A program made the position numbers and the translations under genes. Below, one piece after another: positions 1 to 9,537 of a stretch of 64,000 nt of DNA. Source of the DNA: JBNJGB01 sp051747385 (GTDB lineage: Bacteria; Myxococcota_A; UBA9042; PHBI01; JACKFB01); contig JBNJGB010000006.1 of the NCBI GenBank assembly GCA_051747385.1, forward strand, positions 1 through 64,000, read 5' to 3'. The number at the start of each line of letters is the position of its first letter. Position 1 is the first letter of the stretch. The notes beneath the pieces are model-generated. The model worked only from the letters and a program-made list of their open reading frames with translations, had not been told where the DNA came from and made no database searches.

Positions 1-905
1 GCCAGCGCGCGGAGGGTCCCTTCGGAGACGACGCGGGAGGAGAACGGCACCCCGTCCTGCACGAGATCCAGGTCGATGGTCCCGCGCTTCTTGTCGAGGC
101 CCACCTGCAGGTCCTCGATGGTCGGGATGACCGCTCGAAGCGTCCGCTTCACGGCGAGGAAACGCGCTCTGTGCTCCGGATGCTCCTGCAGGCGGTTCAG
201 GAATGCAGCCAGGTGCTCACCGCGCGTGCCAATGTCAGTCACTTGTCGCGGCGCTTCCTCCTGGCGCATCGCCGTCCGCGGATCCAGGTAATAGTTACGC
301 CACCCCTCGAACTCGCTCCGGAGCTGCTCGAAGTCCGGATACCGCTTCTCGCCAGTGAACTGTTGGTTCGACAGGAGGCTGTGGTTCAGGCCCAGCGGCT
401 CCTGCAGTGGACGCCCTGCCTTCCCGAGCTGTCGAATCAGGAGGTGCTCCGTCGCGTCGTGCCGATCGCGCTCGATCCTGGGAGGCAGCTGGGTGGGCGA
501 GCCGTCCTTCCGTAGCCGCGCGAGGTACTCGTCGGCCACCGAAAGCTCGCCGCTAGCCGGATGAAGGGCGGTAGTAAGGCGATAGCGGTGGCGCGCCGGC
601 TTGCCCGACACCGGACCGACGCTTTCGATGTCGGCCTCGAGCGTCATCTCGGCGCGATCCTGCTCGAGCAGCGCCGGCAGACCGCCGGATGGCAGCGAGA
701 ACGCCTCGTGGACCCGGCCGCGGGTGGCGACGTCGAACGCATCGGCCAGCGTGCGCTCCGTGCCGAGGCGGGAGAGGAGCACGAGCGCTTCGAGGAAGTT
801 GCTCTTTCCGGACGCGTTCGGGCCGAGGAGCACGACCAGGGGCGCCAACTCGACATCGACGTCGCAGAGCGACTTGAAGCCCTGGACTCGCAATCGCTGA
901 AGCAT
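1..905 (-). CDS. AAA family ATPase (RecF/SMC-like), 3' end outside window
   Basis: The frame opens with an ATG at 905 and runs off the left edge after about 301 codons. The N-terminus has the typical form of overcoming-type/RecF-like AAA ATPases: a short beta strand with GFKSL at residues 9-13, then a Walker A motif GPNASGKSN at 28-36 and a helix rich in Leu and Glu. The rest of the visible part is charged and soluble, with no signal peptide or membrane segment. Walker B and the signature motif would lie beyond the edge. Such proteins occur as single genes or as the ATPase half of OLD/Gabija/retron-type defence pairs, but the partner gene, if any, is not visible. Codon choice looks less GC-biased than in the efflux operon to its right, which may indicate transfer. 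The upstream 906-1178 gap shows no further gene. Confidence 0.8.
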   Translation of the reverse strand, partial: MLQRLRVQGFKSLCDVDVELAPLVVLLGPNASGKSNFLEALVLLSRLGTERTLADAFDVATRGRVHEAFSLPSGGLPALLEQDRAEMTLEADIESVGPVSGKPARHRYRLTTALHPASGELSVADEYLARLRKDGSPTQLPPRIERDRHDATEHLLIRQLGKAGRPLQEPLGLNHSLLSNQQFTGEKRYPDFEQLRSEFEGWRNYYLDPRTAMRQEEAPRQVTDIGTRGEHLAAFLNRLQEHPEHRARFLAVKRTLRAVIPTIEDLQVGLDKKRGTIDLDLVQDGVPFSSRVVSEGTLRAL

Positions 906-1178
906 GGACGGCACCCCGGATTCGCACACACCGAATGGCCCACGACGACGAAACGACGGAGCCGTGGCGTGCTCGGCTGGTTCGACACATATCAGCCGGG
1001 CCGGTGCCGGGACCAGCCACGACAGCCCGAGGAACGGCCCGGAGTCGTGGATGTCGAATAGTCTACAGGCAGGCTCCGGTCGCCTTGGGCCGGACGGACG
1101 TACCGCTGAACGTTCGGGACGTTGCGCCGCGTGGCACGAGGCGTGCAAGGATGCGGGTCCGACGCAGGAGACGCCTTG

Positions 1179-1622
1179 TTGCACGCACTAGACACCCTCG
1201 CCCGCCGTATGCATGGCTCGCCCGTGCGGGGCACCGCGGCCGTCCTGGGCCTCGCCTTCCTCGCCGCCGTGGCGACGCCGGTCCTGCCGTGCGTCTGCGA
1301 CGACCACCCGGAGGAGGCCGCGTCCCACGACGAGGGCCACGCGTGCTGCGCGGCCCGGGAGCAGGCGCTGAGCGAGGCCGAGGGGCCCGCCCTCGAGGAC
1401 TGCACGCACGACTGCTGTCACGCTCGCGCGGAGATCGCGGAGGCGATGACCGTGGAGCGCGCGTCGTGGCAGTCGCCGGCTCCGCCGGTGCTGGCGCTCC
1501 TGCCGGCCGTCCCGGACCGCTCCTGGCGCCGCGCCCCGGCCGTGCTGGGCGTGGCGTCCGACCGGGCCCCGCCCGCCCCGCTGGCGGAGCGCCTGGCCCG
1601 CACCGGTGTTTATCGCTGTTGA
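1179..1622 (+). CDS. Small exported Cys/His-rich protein upstream of metal efflux operon
   Basis: I do not recognise the family. An AGGAG at 1166-1170 is 8 bases before a TTG at 1179 (5 before another TTG at 1176), so a TTG start is more likely than the unsupported upstream ATG at 1122; an internal ATG at 1209 is also possible. After a short basic stretch comes a hydrophobic segment (VLGLAFLAAVATPVL) consistent with a signal peptide. It is followed by a Cys/His-rich part (PCVCDDH, GHACCA, CTHDCCH) and a Pro/Ala/Arg-rich tail. The clustered CC and HxCC motifs, and its position 61 bases before a CusCBA-type operon, suggest a periplasmic metal-binding or metal-sensing accessory protein. This is inference from composition and context only. 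Confidence 0.55.
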   Translation: MHALDTLARRMHGSPVRGTAAVLGLAFLAAVATPVLPCVCDDHPEEAASHDEGHACCAAREQALSEAEGPALEDCTHDCCHARAEIAEAMTVERASWQSPAPPVLALLPAVPDRSWRRAPAVLGVASDRAPPAPLAERLARTGVYRC

Positions 1623-1683
1623 TTGCCCTACGGGTTACCGTCTGCTGAACGCACCACGACGAACCTCGTAGGGAGAGAATCCC

Positions 1684-3051
1684 ATGAACATCACGCGCGC
1701 CGCGCTGACGGCGCTGGGCGTGCTGTGGCTCGCCGGCTGCGCCACCGCGCGCGAACAGGCCGAGGTGGAGGCCTTCTCGGAGCTCCCCGCCCCGACGCCG
1801 CACGCCACGGCGCCCACGGACGAGGCTCCCGAAGAGGAGGGCGCCGTCGAGCCCGAGGAGCCCATCGAGGACCTGGACGACCTGCTCCACCTGGCCGCCC
1901 TGCACAGCCCCGAGCTTCGCGCGGCCTATCACGAGGCGGAGGCCGCCGCCCGGTCCATCCCGGCCGCGCGCAAGCTGCCCGAGCCGACGGTGAGCTACAC
2001 CTTCTTCCTCCGCTCCGTGGAGACGCGCGTGGGGCCGCAGAATCACAAGCTGGGCGTCTCCCAGGCGCTCCCGTGGCCGACCAAGCTCTCCGCGGCCGCG
2101 GACGTGGTGGCCGAGCGGGTCCGCGTGCGCCGGCGGCGCTTCGAGGCGGTCCGCACGAGGCTCTACCGGGACATCCGGAAGCCCTGGGCCCGCCTGGCCT
2201 TCGTGGAGCACGCCCGCGGCATCGTGCGAGACGAGATCGACGTGCTGGAGAACATCGAGCAGTCCGTACGAGCCCAGCTCGAGGTCGGCCGGGCGACCTA
2301 CGAGGATCTCACGCGGGTGTCGCTGCGACTGGCGGAGCTGCGCGAAGACGAGGCGGCCCTCCGCGACCGGGCGGAGGCTCTCCGGGCCAGGGTCCGTTCG
2401 GTCGTGGGCCTGGAGCCGGACGTCGCCCTCCCGGACGCGCGCTACGAGGAGATCCCCGCCGACGTCCCGCCGGCACCCGAGCTTCGCGAAGCCCTGGGGG
2501 ACAACCCGGAGCTTCGCGTGGCCCTCGCCGAGATCGAGGCGGCCGAGGCCCGCGTGGCGGAGGCCGAGACGACACGCCTGCCCGACCTGTCCTTCGGACT
2601 CGACTGGGTGGCCGTGGGCGAGGCCGAGATGCAGGACGTGGGGGACTCCGGGAAGGACGCCGTGATGGTCATGGCCGGCGTGAGGATCCCGCTCTGGACG
2701 AGCGCCTACGACGCCGAGGAGGACGCGGCCAGGGCGCGAGGCCGCGCCGCCGACGCGCGCCGGGAGGAGGTGCTCAGGAGCTCGGAGGCCCAGCTCGATC
2801 GCATCCTCAGCGAGCTGACCACGGCGCGCCGGACCGTCGCCCTGTACGAGGACGAGCTGGTGCCCGGGGCCCGGAGCGCCCTGGACGCCGCCCTGACGTC
2901 CTACGCGGCGGCCCGGGCCTCGTTCTTGGACCTGATGGACCTGGAGCAGCAGGTCCTCCGCTACAGGCTCGCGCTGTCGAAGGCGCGGGCGGACCGAATC
3001 GCGCTGCGCGCCGAGCTGGATCGGCTGTTGGGACGTGAGGTGATCGAATGA
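1684..3051 (+). CDS. Outer-membrane factor lipoprotein of RND metal efflux pump (CusC/CzcC-like)
   Basis: 455 residues, TolC/OEP family. A signal peptide ends in lipobox LAGC (Cys19), as in CusC. An acidic linker is followed by two OEP repeats, with heptad-rich helices such as EARVAEAETTRLPDLSFGL around residues 285-305 and a C-terminal Leu/Arg-rich helix ending in LGREVIE. The family forms the trimeric outer-membrane channel that carries metal ions from the inner-membrane pump to the outside. A purine-rich Shine-Dalgarno (AGGGAGAG) precedes the ATG. The stop overlaps the adaptor gene start by 4 bases (ATGA), so translation is probably coupled. The substrate (Cu/Ag versus Zn/Co/Cd) cannot be settled from this subunit alone. 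Confidence 0.9.
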   Translation: MNITRAALTALGVLWLAGCATAREQAEVEAFSELPAPTPHATAPTDEAPEEEGAVEPEEPIEDLDDLLHLAALHSPELRAAYHEAEAAARSIPAARKLPEPTVSYTFFLRSVETRVGPQNHKLGVSQALPWPTKLSAAADVVAERVRVRRRRFEAVRTRLYRDIRKPWARLAFVEHARGIVRDEIDVLENIEQSVRAQLEVGRATYEDLTRVSLRLAELREDEAALRDRAEALRARVRSVVGLEPDVALPDARYEEIPADVPPAPELREALGDNPELRVALAEIEAAEARVAEAETTRLPDLSFGLDWVAVGEAEMQDVGDSGKDAVMVMAGVRIPLWTSAYDAEEDAARARGRAADARREEVLRSSEAQLDRILSELTTARRTVALYEDELVPGARSALDAALTSYAAARASFLDLMDLEQQVLRYRLALSKARADRIALRAELDRLLGREVIE

Positions 3052-5306
3052 AGAAGCGCTGGATCCTGACGGCCATGTTCGTGGTCGGCGGCCTGCTGGG
3101 CGCCGTGCTGGGGATGTGGCTGGCCTCGCCGCCGAGCGAGGAGGAGCCCGAGACCCCGAAGGCGGCCCCGGCGGCCGGCGACCCGCACGATCACGGCCCC
3201 GGTGCGGGAGCCGAGGCGGAGGAAGCCGAGGCCGAGGGCGAGACCACCTGGACCTGCTCGATGCACCCGAGCGTCCAGCTCCCCGAGCCCGGGCAGTGCC
3301 CCATCTGCGGGATGGACCTCATCCCCGTGGAGGGTGGCGGCGGTGACGACGACGCGACCAGGGTCAGCCTGAGCTCCGCGGCCCGAGCGATGTCCCGGAT
3401 CCAGACCACCACGGTGGAGCGCCGCCCCATCGAGAAGACCGTGCGCCTGGTGGGCCGGCTCGACTACGACGAGACCCGGCTGGCGCGCATCACGGCCTGG
3501 CTCGGCGGCCGCATCGAGCGGATGTTCGTCGACTACGCCGGGACGCAGGTGGAGAAGGGCGATCACCTGTTCGAGCTGTACAGCCCGGAGCTGCTCGTGG
3601 CCCAGCAGGAGCTCCTCCAGGCCCAGCGGCTCGTGAACCGGCTCCCCGCGGGGACGCCGAGCCGGAACAGCGCCGAGGAGACCCTCAGGGCCTCCAAGCA
3701 GAAGCTGCACCTCTGGGGCCTCCAGCGGTGGCAGGTGGGCCGCGTGCTGAAGCGCGGTCGCCCGCAGGAGACGGTGACCATCTACGCGCCCATCGGCGGC
3801 ACGGTGGTCCAGAAGGCGACCCTCGAGGGCAGCTACGTGGAGACGGGCTCGCCCGTCTATACCATCGCCGACCTGTCCCAGCTGTGGCTCGTCCTGGACG
3901 CCTACGAGTCGGACTTGCAGTGGATCCGCTACGGCCAGCCCGTGGACTTCGAGGTCGCGGCCTTCCCGGGCCAGCGCTTCCACGGCCGGGTGACCTTCAT
4001 CAGCCCTACCATGGACTCGAAGACGCGCAGCGTGCGGGTCCGCGTGAACGTGAACAACCCGGACCGCAGGCTGAAGCCGGACATGTTCGCCCGGGCGAAG
4101 CTCGAGGTGACCATCGGGAGCGCCGACGAGCGGGCCCTGGCCCACCTGGAGGGCAGGTACTTCTGCCCGATGCACCCCGAGGAGGTCTCCGACGAGCCGG
4201 GCCGCTGCGACATCTGCGGCATGAAGCTGGTGCCGGCCGAGGAGCACTGGCTGGTGGGGAGCCAGATGGCGCGGAGCGAGCAGCGGGACGAGGGCACGCC
4301 CCTGGCCATCCCGACGAGCGCGCCGCTGCTCACCGGCAAGCGCGCGGTGGTCTTCGTGGAGCAGGAGGGCGCCGAGGAGCCGACGTACCTGCTGCGCGAG
4401 GTGACGCTCGGCCCGCGGGGCGACGAGTTCTACGTGGTCGCCGACGGCCTCATGGAGGGCGAGGACGTGGTCTCCGAGGGCGCCTTCAAGCTCGACAGCG
4501 CGCTGCAGATCCGGGGCGACCGCTCCGTGATGACCATGCCCACCGGAGAGCCGGACGCCGAGGGCGCCGGCGCGGAGGACCCCCTGGAGGAGCTGGCGCG
4601 GGCCATCCACGACCTGGCGCTGGACACCGACATGGGCGAGGACCCCTTCCCGCCGGACGGCGTCGAGCGCATCCGGGACGCGGTGGTGGCCGCCGGGAAG
4701 GAGGCCCACGTGCTGCGCGGACCGGTGGGGTGGCTCACTCGCGCCGAGGACGCGGAGTCCCGCGGCGTCGCCCTGGCCACGCTGGTGGAGACGGCCGGGG
4801 CCATCGAGGAGATGCCCGACATCCCGCACGTGGACCTGGCGAAGCCGGAGCGCCCGGCGGCGTTCTCCAAGGCCCTGGACCTGACGGTGAAGCGTATGGA
4901 GGCCCTGTCGGCCTCGCTGGCCGCGGACGACCTCGAGGCGGCGCGAGAGGACGGGATCGAGCTCCGCGAGGCCATCCAGCAGCTCGTCAGCGTGGACGGT
5001 CCGCCCCTGGACCCGGCGCTCCCGGAGGCGGCCGAGGAGATCGCCGCCGAGGACGCGGACCTGGAGCGGCTCCGAGCCGCCTTCGGGGACGTGGCCGCCC
5101 ACGTCATTCCACTGGTGACCCTGTACCGGAGCGGCCTGGAGACGCCGTGGCAGCTCACCTGGTGCCCCATGGCCTTCGACGACGAGGGAGCCTACTGGCT
5201 CCAAGAGCCGGGTGACGTGGCCAACCCGTACTTCGGCTCCGCCATGCTCCAGTGCGGCTCCGCCGAGGAGGTGGCCGGCGACGCCGAGGAGGAGGGCTCG
5301 GAATGA
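3048..5306 (+). CDS. RND efflux periplasmic adaptor (CusB-like) with two heavy-metal-binding motifs and C-terminal DUF3347 region
   Basis: 752 residues. An N-terminal membrane anchor (about 5-26) and a His/acid-rich linker lead to a heavy-metal-binding motif of the CSMHP...CPICGMDL type (Cys70, His73, Cys84, Cys87, Met89). Barrel-sandwich and helical hairpin segments follow (WLGGRIERMFVDYAGTQVEKG, then a Gln/Leu-rich hairpin). A second CPMHP...CDICGMKL motif (from Cys373) is inserted before the membrane-proximal domain. The C-terminal ~150 residues match DUF3347 and end in the WCPMAF...WLQEPG...NPYFG pattern. The family links pump and channel and can hand metal to the pump. CPM/CGM motifs are usual in Cu/Ag adaptors, so copper or silver is the likeliest substrate (inference). 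It overlaps both neighbours by 4 bases. Confidence 0.92.
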   Translation: MKKRWILTAMFVVGGLLGAVLGMWLASPPSEEEPETPKAAPAAGDPHDHGPGAGAEAEEAEAEGETTWTCSMHPSVQLPEPGQCPICGMDLIPVEGGGGDDDATRVSLSSAARAMSRIQTTTVERRPIEKTVRLVGRLDYDETRLARITAWLGGRIERMFVDYAGTQVEKGDHLFELYSPELLVAQQELLQAQRLVNRLPAGTPSRNSAEETLRASKQKLHLWGLQRWQVGRVLKRGRPQETVTIYAPIGGTVVQKATLEGSYVETGSPVYTIADLSQLWLVLDAYESDLQWIRYGQPVDFEVAAFPGQRFHGRVTFISPTMDSKTRSVRVRVNVNNPDRRLKPDMFARAKLEVTIGSADERALAHLEGRYFCPMHPEEVSDEPGRCDICGMKLVPAEEHWLVGSQMARSEQRDEGTPLAIPTSAPLLTGKRAVVFVEQEGAEEPTYLLREVTLGPRGDEFYVVADGLMEGEDVVSEGAFKLDSALQIRGDRSVMTMPTGEPDAEGAGAEDPLEELARAIHDLALDTDMGEDPFPPDGVERIRDAVVAAGKEAHVLRGPVGWLTRAEDAESRGVALATLVETAGAIEEMPDIPHVDLAKPERPAAFSKALDLTVKRMEALSASLAADDLEAAREDGIELREAIQQLVSVDGPPLDPALPEAAEEIAAEDADLERLRAAFGDVAAHVIPLVTLYRSGLETPWQLTWCPMAFDDEGAYWLQEPGDVANPYFGSAMLQCGSAEEVAGDAEEEGSE

Positions 5307-8300
5307 CCCGCTTCGCGGACTTCATCCTGGACAACCGGTTCATCGTCCTGCTGCTGACCGGCCTGGCCATCGCCATCGGCATGGCGACGGCCCCCTTCGA
5401 CTGGGACCTGCGGATCCCCCAGGACCGGGTCCCGGTCGACGCCATCCCCAACTACGGCGAGGCGCAGCAGATCGTCTTCACCGAGTGGCCCGGCCGCTCG
5501 CCCGAGGACGTGGAGGACCAGGTCACCTATCCGCTGACCGTGGAGCTCCTGGGCATCCCGGGAGTGAAGACCGTCCGGAGCACGTCGATGTTCGGGTTTT
5601 CGATGATCAACGTGATCATGGAGGACGACGTCGACTTCTACTGGTCGCGCTCCCGCATCCTGGAGAAGCTGGCCAGCCTCCCCGGCGGCGCCCTCCCGGA
5701 CGGCGTGAAGCCCGCGCTGGGCCCGGACGCGACCGCCCTGGGACAGATCTACTGGTACACCATCGAGGGCCGCAGCCCGGACGGGGAGACCGTGGGCGGC
5801 TGGTCCCTGGAGGAGCTCCGCTCGTTCCAGGACTTCTACGTGAAGCCGGCGCTCAACAGCGCCCCGGGCATCAGCGAGGTCGCCTCGGTGGGCGGCTACG
5901 TCCGCGAATACCAGATCGACGTGGACCCCAAGGCCCTGGACGTCTGGGACGTGACCCTCGACCAGGTCGTCCGGGCCGTGAAGCAGTCCAACCGCGACGT
6001 GGGCGCCCGCACCATCGAGATCAACCAGATGGAGTACGTCATCCGCGGCCTCGGCCAGATCGAGGACCTGGAGGACGTGCGCGAGGTGGTCATCCGCACG
6101 GTCGAGGGCGTGCCGGTCCACGTGAGTGACGTGGCGAACGTCCACTTCGGCCCCGCCCTGCGTCGCGGCGCCCTGGACAAGAACGGGGCGGAGGCCGTGG
6201 GCGGCGTCGCCGTGGTCCGCTACGGCGACAACCCCATGGAGGCCATCCAGAGGCTCAAGGAGAAGATCGCCGAGCTCCAGCCCGGGATGCCCACCAAGAC
6301 CCTGGACGACGGCACGGTCTCCCAGATGACCATCGTGCCGTTCTACGACCGCACGGAGCTGATCCACGAGACCCTGGGCACCCTCGAGAACGCGCTGACC
6401 GACGAGATCCTCATCACCATCCTGGTCGTGGTGGTGATGCTCCTGAACCTGCGGACCTCGGTCCTGGTCGCCGGCCTGCTGCCCCTGGCGGTGCTGATGA
6501 CCTTCATCGCCATGAAGCTCATCGGCATCGAGGCCAACATCCTGGCCCTGTCCGGCATCGCCATCGCCATCGGGACCATGGTCGACATGGGGATCGTGGT
6601 GACCGAGAACATGGTCGCCCACATGGCCCGGGCGCCCGACGACGAACCCAGACGCGTCACGCTGGCCCGGGCGGTCGGCGAGGTGGGCGGCGCCGTCCTG
6701 ACCGCGGTCGCCACGACGGTGGTGAGCTTCATCCCCGTGTTCGGCCTCCAGGCCGCCGAGGGCAAGCTCTTCGGCCCCCTCGCCTGGACCAAGACCCTGG
6801 CGCTCGTCATGGCGGTGATCGTGGCCCTGGTGGTCCTGCCGCCGGTGGCCCTGTCGCTCTTCGCGAAGGCGCCGAAGCGCATGCCTCGGGTGACCTTCCC
6901 GAAGTGGACGCGGATCGGCATGAGCGTGTTCGCGGCGCTGCTGGCCGCCTTCTTCCTGGCGCGGCACTGGATGCCCCTGGGCCTGGGCGAGAGCGACCTG
7001 GTGAACTTCATCTTCGTCGTCCTGCTCGTGGGCGTGCTGCTGGCGATCCTGCTGGTCTTCCAGTGGGTCTATCCGCGGCTGCTGAAGCTGGCCCTGGACT
7101 ACAAGGTGATCTTCCTGGCCGTGCCGGGGACGCTGGTCCTGCTGGGGCTGACCGTCTGGCTCGGCGCGCAGTCCACCCTGGGCTGGCTCCCCGACGACTG
7201 GACGTCCGGCGTGCAGGAGCGGATGCCCGGCCTGGAGGGCGAGTTCATGCCCAAGCTGGACGAGGGCAGCTTCCTGTACATGCCGACGACCATGCCCCAC
7301 GCCTCCATCGGGGCCACCCTCGACGTCATGCAGGAGGTGGACCGGCGCATCGCCGCCATCCCGGAGGTGAAGGACGCCGTGGGCAAGCTGGGGCGCGTGG
7401 AGTCCGCCCTGGATCCCGCGCCGGTGAGCATGCTCGAGGTGGTGATCACCCTGGAGGACGAGTGGACCGTCCACGACGACGGCACCCGCACCCGCAACTG
7501 GCGGGATCACATCGAGCGGAGCGAGGACATCTGGGACGAGATCATCGACGTGGCGAAGATGCCCGAGCTGACCTCGGCGCCGATGCTCCAGCCCATCGAG
7601 ACGCGCATCGTCATGCTCCAGACGGGCATGCGCGCGTCCATGGGCGTGAAGGTCTTCGGCCCGGATCTGGAGACCATCGAGGACTTCGCCATGGAGATCG
7701 AGGGCATCCTGAAGGAGGTGCCCGAGATCAGCGCCCCGTCGGTTCTCGCCGACCGCATCGTGGGCAAGCCCTACCTGGAGGTGCGCCCCGACCGCCAGGC
7801 CCTGGGCCGCTACGGCCTGCGCATCGAGGACATCCAGCAGGTGGTCGAGGTGGCCATCGGCGGCAAGCCGCTGACCCGCACCATCGAGGGCCGCGAGAGC
7901 TATCCCGTCCGCGTCCGCTATCCGCCGGAGCTGCGCCTCACCCCGGACGACATCGGCGAGATCCTCGTCGACACCCCCTCCGGCGCGCAGATCCCCCTCC
8001 AGGAGCTGGCCTCCGTGGACTACGAGCCCGGCCCGCAGCTCATCCGCAGCGAGGACACCTTCAAGGTGGGCTACGTCACCTTCGGCCCCGCCGGCGGCGC
8101 CTCCCTCACCGAGGTCGTCGAGTCCGCCAGGGCGACCATCCAGGAGCGGATCGACGCCGGAGAGCTGGAGGTCCCGCCCGCTGTCACCTGGAAGTTCGCC
8201 GGCAAGTGGGAGAGCAAGGTCCGCTCGGACGAGCGCCTCGCCGTCCTCATCCCCCTGGCCCTGGTGGTGGTCTTCATCCTGCTCCACCTCCAGTTCCGCT

Positions 8301-8854
8301 CCATCCCGACGACGCTCATGGTCTTCAGCGGCGTCATCGTCGCCGTCTCCGGCGGCTTCGTGATGCTCTGGGCCTGGCAGCAGCCGTGGTTCCTGGACTT
8401 CTCCGTGTTCGGCCACGACATGCGCGACGTCTTCGGGGTCCAACCCATCAACCTCTCGGTGGCGGTCTGGGTCGGCTTCATCGCCCTCATCGGCATCGCC
8501 GTCGACGACGGCGTGGTCATGGCCACCTACCTGGACCAGCGCTTCCGCCGCGACCCGCCCACGACCCTCGGCGAGATCACCGAGGCCGTCATGGACGCCG
8601 GCAAGCGCCGCATCCGCCCCTGCCTCATGACCACCGGCACCACGGTCATCGCGCTCTTGCCCATCCTCACCTCCCAGGGCCGCGGCGCCGACGTCATGAT
8701 CCCCATGGCCCTCCCGGCCTTCGGAGGCATGGCCTTCGAGCTGGTGACCCTCTTCGTGGTCCCGGTCCTCTACGGCGCCTGGCAGGCCACGAAGCTCCGC
8801 TTCGCCCCCGAGCGTGAGCCGGAGCCCGAACAGGTGGCGCTGCCGTTGTCGTGA
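5303..8854 (+). CDS. Heavy-metal RND efflux pump, CusA/CzcA family
   Basis: 1183 residues; the ATG at 5303 overlaps the adaptor stop (ATGA). HME-RND hallmarks include the N-terminal FILDNRFIVLLLTGL transmembrane start, the PVDAIPNYGEAQQ and SIGATLD segments, GEFMPKLDEGSFLYMP before the second half, and the paired transmembrane blocks with IAIAIGTMVDMGIV and IGIAVDDGVVMATYL. It is longer than E. coli CusA (1047). Much of the extra length lies around residues 540-650, where additional hydrophobic segments separate the two halves. A Met-rich stretch (MLQTGMRASMGVKVFG, about 772-787) lies where Cu/Ag pumps carry methionine ligands. It acts as the inner-membrane proton-driven pump of the tripartite complex with the two upstream genes. 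A diverged copy of its last 38 codons is found at 26181-26305. Confidence 0.93.
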   Translation: MTRFADFILDNRFIVLLLTGLAIAIGMATAPFDWDLRIPQDRVPVDAIPNYGEAQQIVFTEWPGRSPEDVEDQVTYPLTVELLGIPGVKTVRSTSMFGFSMINVIMEDDVDFYWSRSRILEKLASLPGGALPDGVKPALGPDATALGQIYWYTIEGRSPDGETVGGWSLEELRSFQDFYVKPALNSAPGISEVASVGGYVREYQIDVDPKALDVWDVTLDQVVRAVKQSNRDVGARTIEINQMEYVIRGLGQIEDLEDVREVVIRTVEGVPVHVSDVANVHFGPALRRGALDKNGAEAVGGVAVVRYGDNPMEAIQRLKEKIAELQPGMPTKTLDDGTVSQMTIVPFYDRTELIHETLGTLENALTDEILITILVVVVMLLNLRTSVLVAGLLPLAVLMTFIAMKLIGIEANILALSGIAIAIGTMVDMGIVVTENMVAHMARAPDDEPRRVTLARAVGEVGGAVLTAVATTVVSFIPVFGLQAAEGKLFGPLAWTKTLALVMAVIVALVVLPPVALSLFAKAPKRMPRVTFPKWTRIGMSVFAALLAAFFLARHWMPLGLGESDLVNFIFVVLLVGVLLAILLVFQWVYPRLLKLALDYKVIFLAVPGTLVLLGLTVWLGAQSTLGWLPDDWTSGVQERMPGLEGEFMPKLDEGSFLYMPTTMPHASIGATLDVMQEVDRRIAAIPEVKDAVGKLGRVESALDPAPVSMLEVVITLEDEWTVHDDGTRTRNWRDHIERSEDIWDEIIDVAKMPELTSAPMLQPIETRIVMLQTGMRASMGVKVFGPDLETIEDFAMEIEGILKEVPEISAPSVLADRIVGKPYLEVRPDRQALGRYGLRIEDIQQVVEVAIGGKPLTRTIEGRESYPVRVRYPPELRLTPDDIGEILVDTPSGAQIPLQELASVDYEPGPQLIRSEDTFKVGYVTFGPAGGASLTEVVESARATIQERIDAGELEVPPAVTWKFAGKWESKVRSDERLAVLIPLALVVVFILLHLQFRSIPTTLMVFSGVIVAVSGGFVMLWAWQQPWFLDFSVFGHDMRDVFGVQPINLSVAVWVGFIALIGIAVDDGVVMATYLDQRFRRDPPTTLGEITEAVMDAGKRRIRPCLMTTGTTVIALLPILTSQGRGADVMIPMALPAFGGMAFELVTLFVVPVLYGAWQATKLRFAPEREPEPEQVALPLS

Positions 8855-9537
8855 TTCGGGGCCGGGTGGGGCGCTACGCAGCCGGCCGCTCGTGCCGGCA
8901 CACCAATCCTCGCGCCTCCTGACCCGGATCCCGCGAGAGCATCAGACGTTCCGCGGCCGTGGGGCCGTCTACGACAGGTCTCGGAACGCCTCCACTCCCT
9001 GCTCCTCATCTCGGCACCCGTACCTCGAGCCGGTGCTGGGACGACGGACCGATCGCCGAGACGGAACCCCTCCTCAGGGGGACTGGTAGCCGGGACCGGA
9101 CATCACACGCACCTGCCCCGCTCGATCCGCCCGTTGGGTGCAAAGGTAGAGGACCCGGTCGGACGCGCCAACCGCGGAGCGCGTCGGGGTTGGGATCGGG
9201 TCACGACTCGACGACCTGCAATCGTCTACCGGGCAAGGGCTGCCCGATGGGGCGATGGCCCACTGGAGGGCTGAGACAAGCACGCAAGTTGCGACCTGAC
9301 CCAGAGCCCACGAAGGGCCGAGGGGCCGTCGGGTTCCGCGCCGGACCGTCGCACCTCGCTGGCCCCGACGGGGTCCGACATCGTGGCTGCGGGCGTCGTC
9401 CGCCGTCACGAGGAGCGGGCGAGGACGCCGTGGATCCGCCCCGAAGGGGACGAGGAGGTGCTTTGGGAGGGGAACTCGTCTAGGGTGCCGCTCGCTCCGG
9501 GACACGCCCGATCTCACATCCCGAGAAGGAACGCACC
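8855..9537. other. Intergenic region with repeat, no gene seen
   Basis: No convincing coding frame on either strand. The first ~40 bases after the pump gene (to about 8895) also match the sequence downstream of the cusA remnant near 26306-26340. A 122-bp repeat lies at 9189-9310. The last 30 bases carry the leader and GAAGGA ribosome site of the next gene. Confidence 0.6.
9189..9310. repeat. 122-bp REPIN-like repeat, copy 1
   Basis: Same length as, and roughly 80% identical by eye to, 14529-14650. The left end (ATCGGGTCACGACTCG) and the right end (CAAGTTGCGACCTGACCC) form an imperfect terminal inverted repeat. The strongest conserved block is GACAAGCACGCAAGTTGCGA. No gene lies within it. Two inverted REP-like arms around a variable centre suggest a non-autonomous mobile repeat; a transposase source is not in the window. 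Confidence 0.75.

Noticed and set aside
2961..8443. Very long open frames on the minus strand opposite the efflux operon (2961-5204, 5192-8443)
   Set aside because: They mirror real plus-strand RND genes. Their translations are His/Leu/Arg/Gly-rich without domains or ribosome sites, as expected for antisense frames in very GC-rich DNA. The same applies at 14816-17704, 22667-25993, 31798-34971 and 59852-63139.
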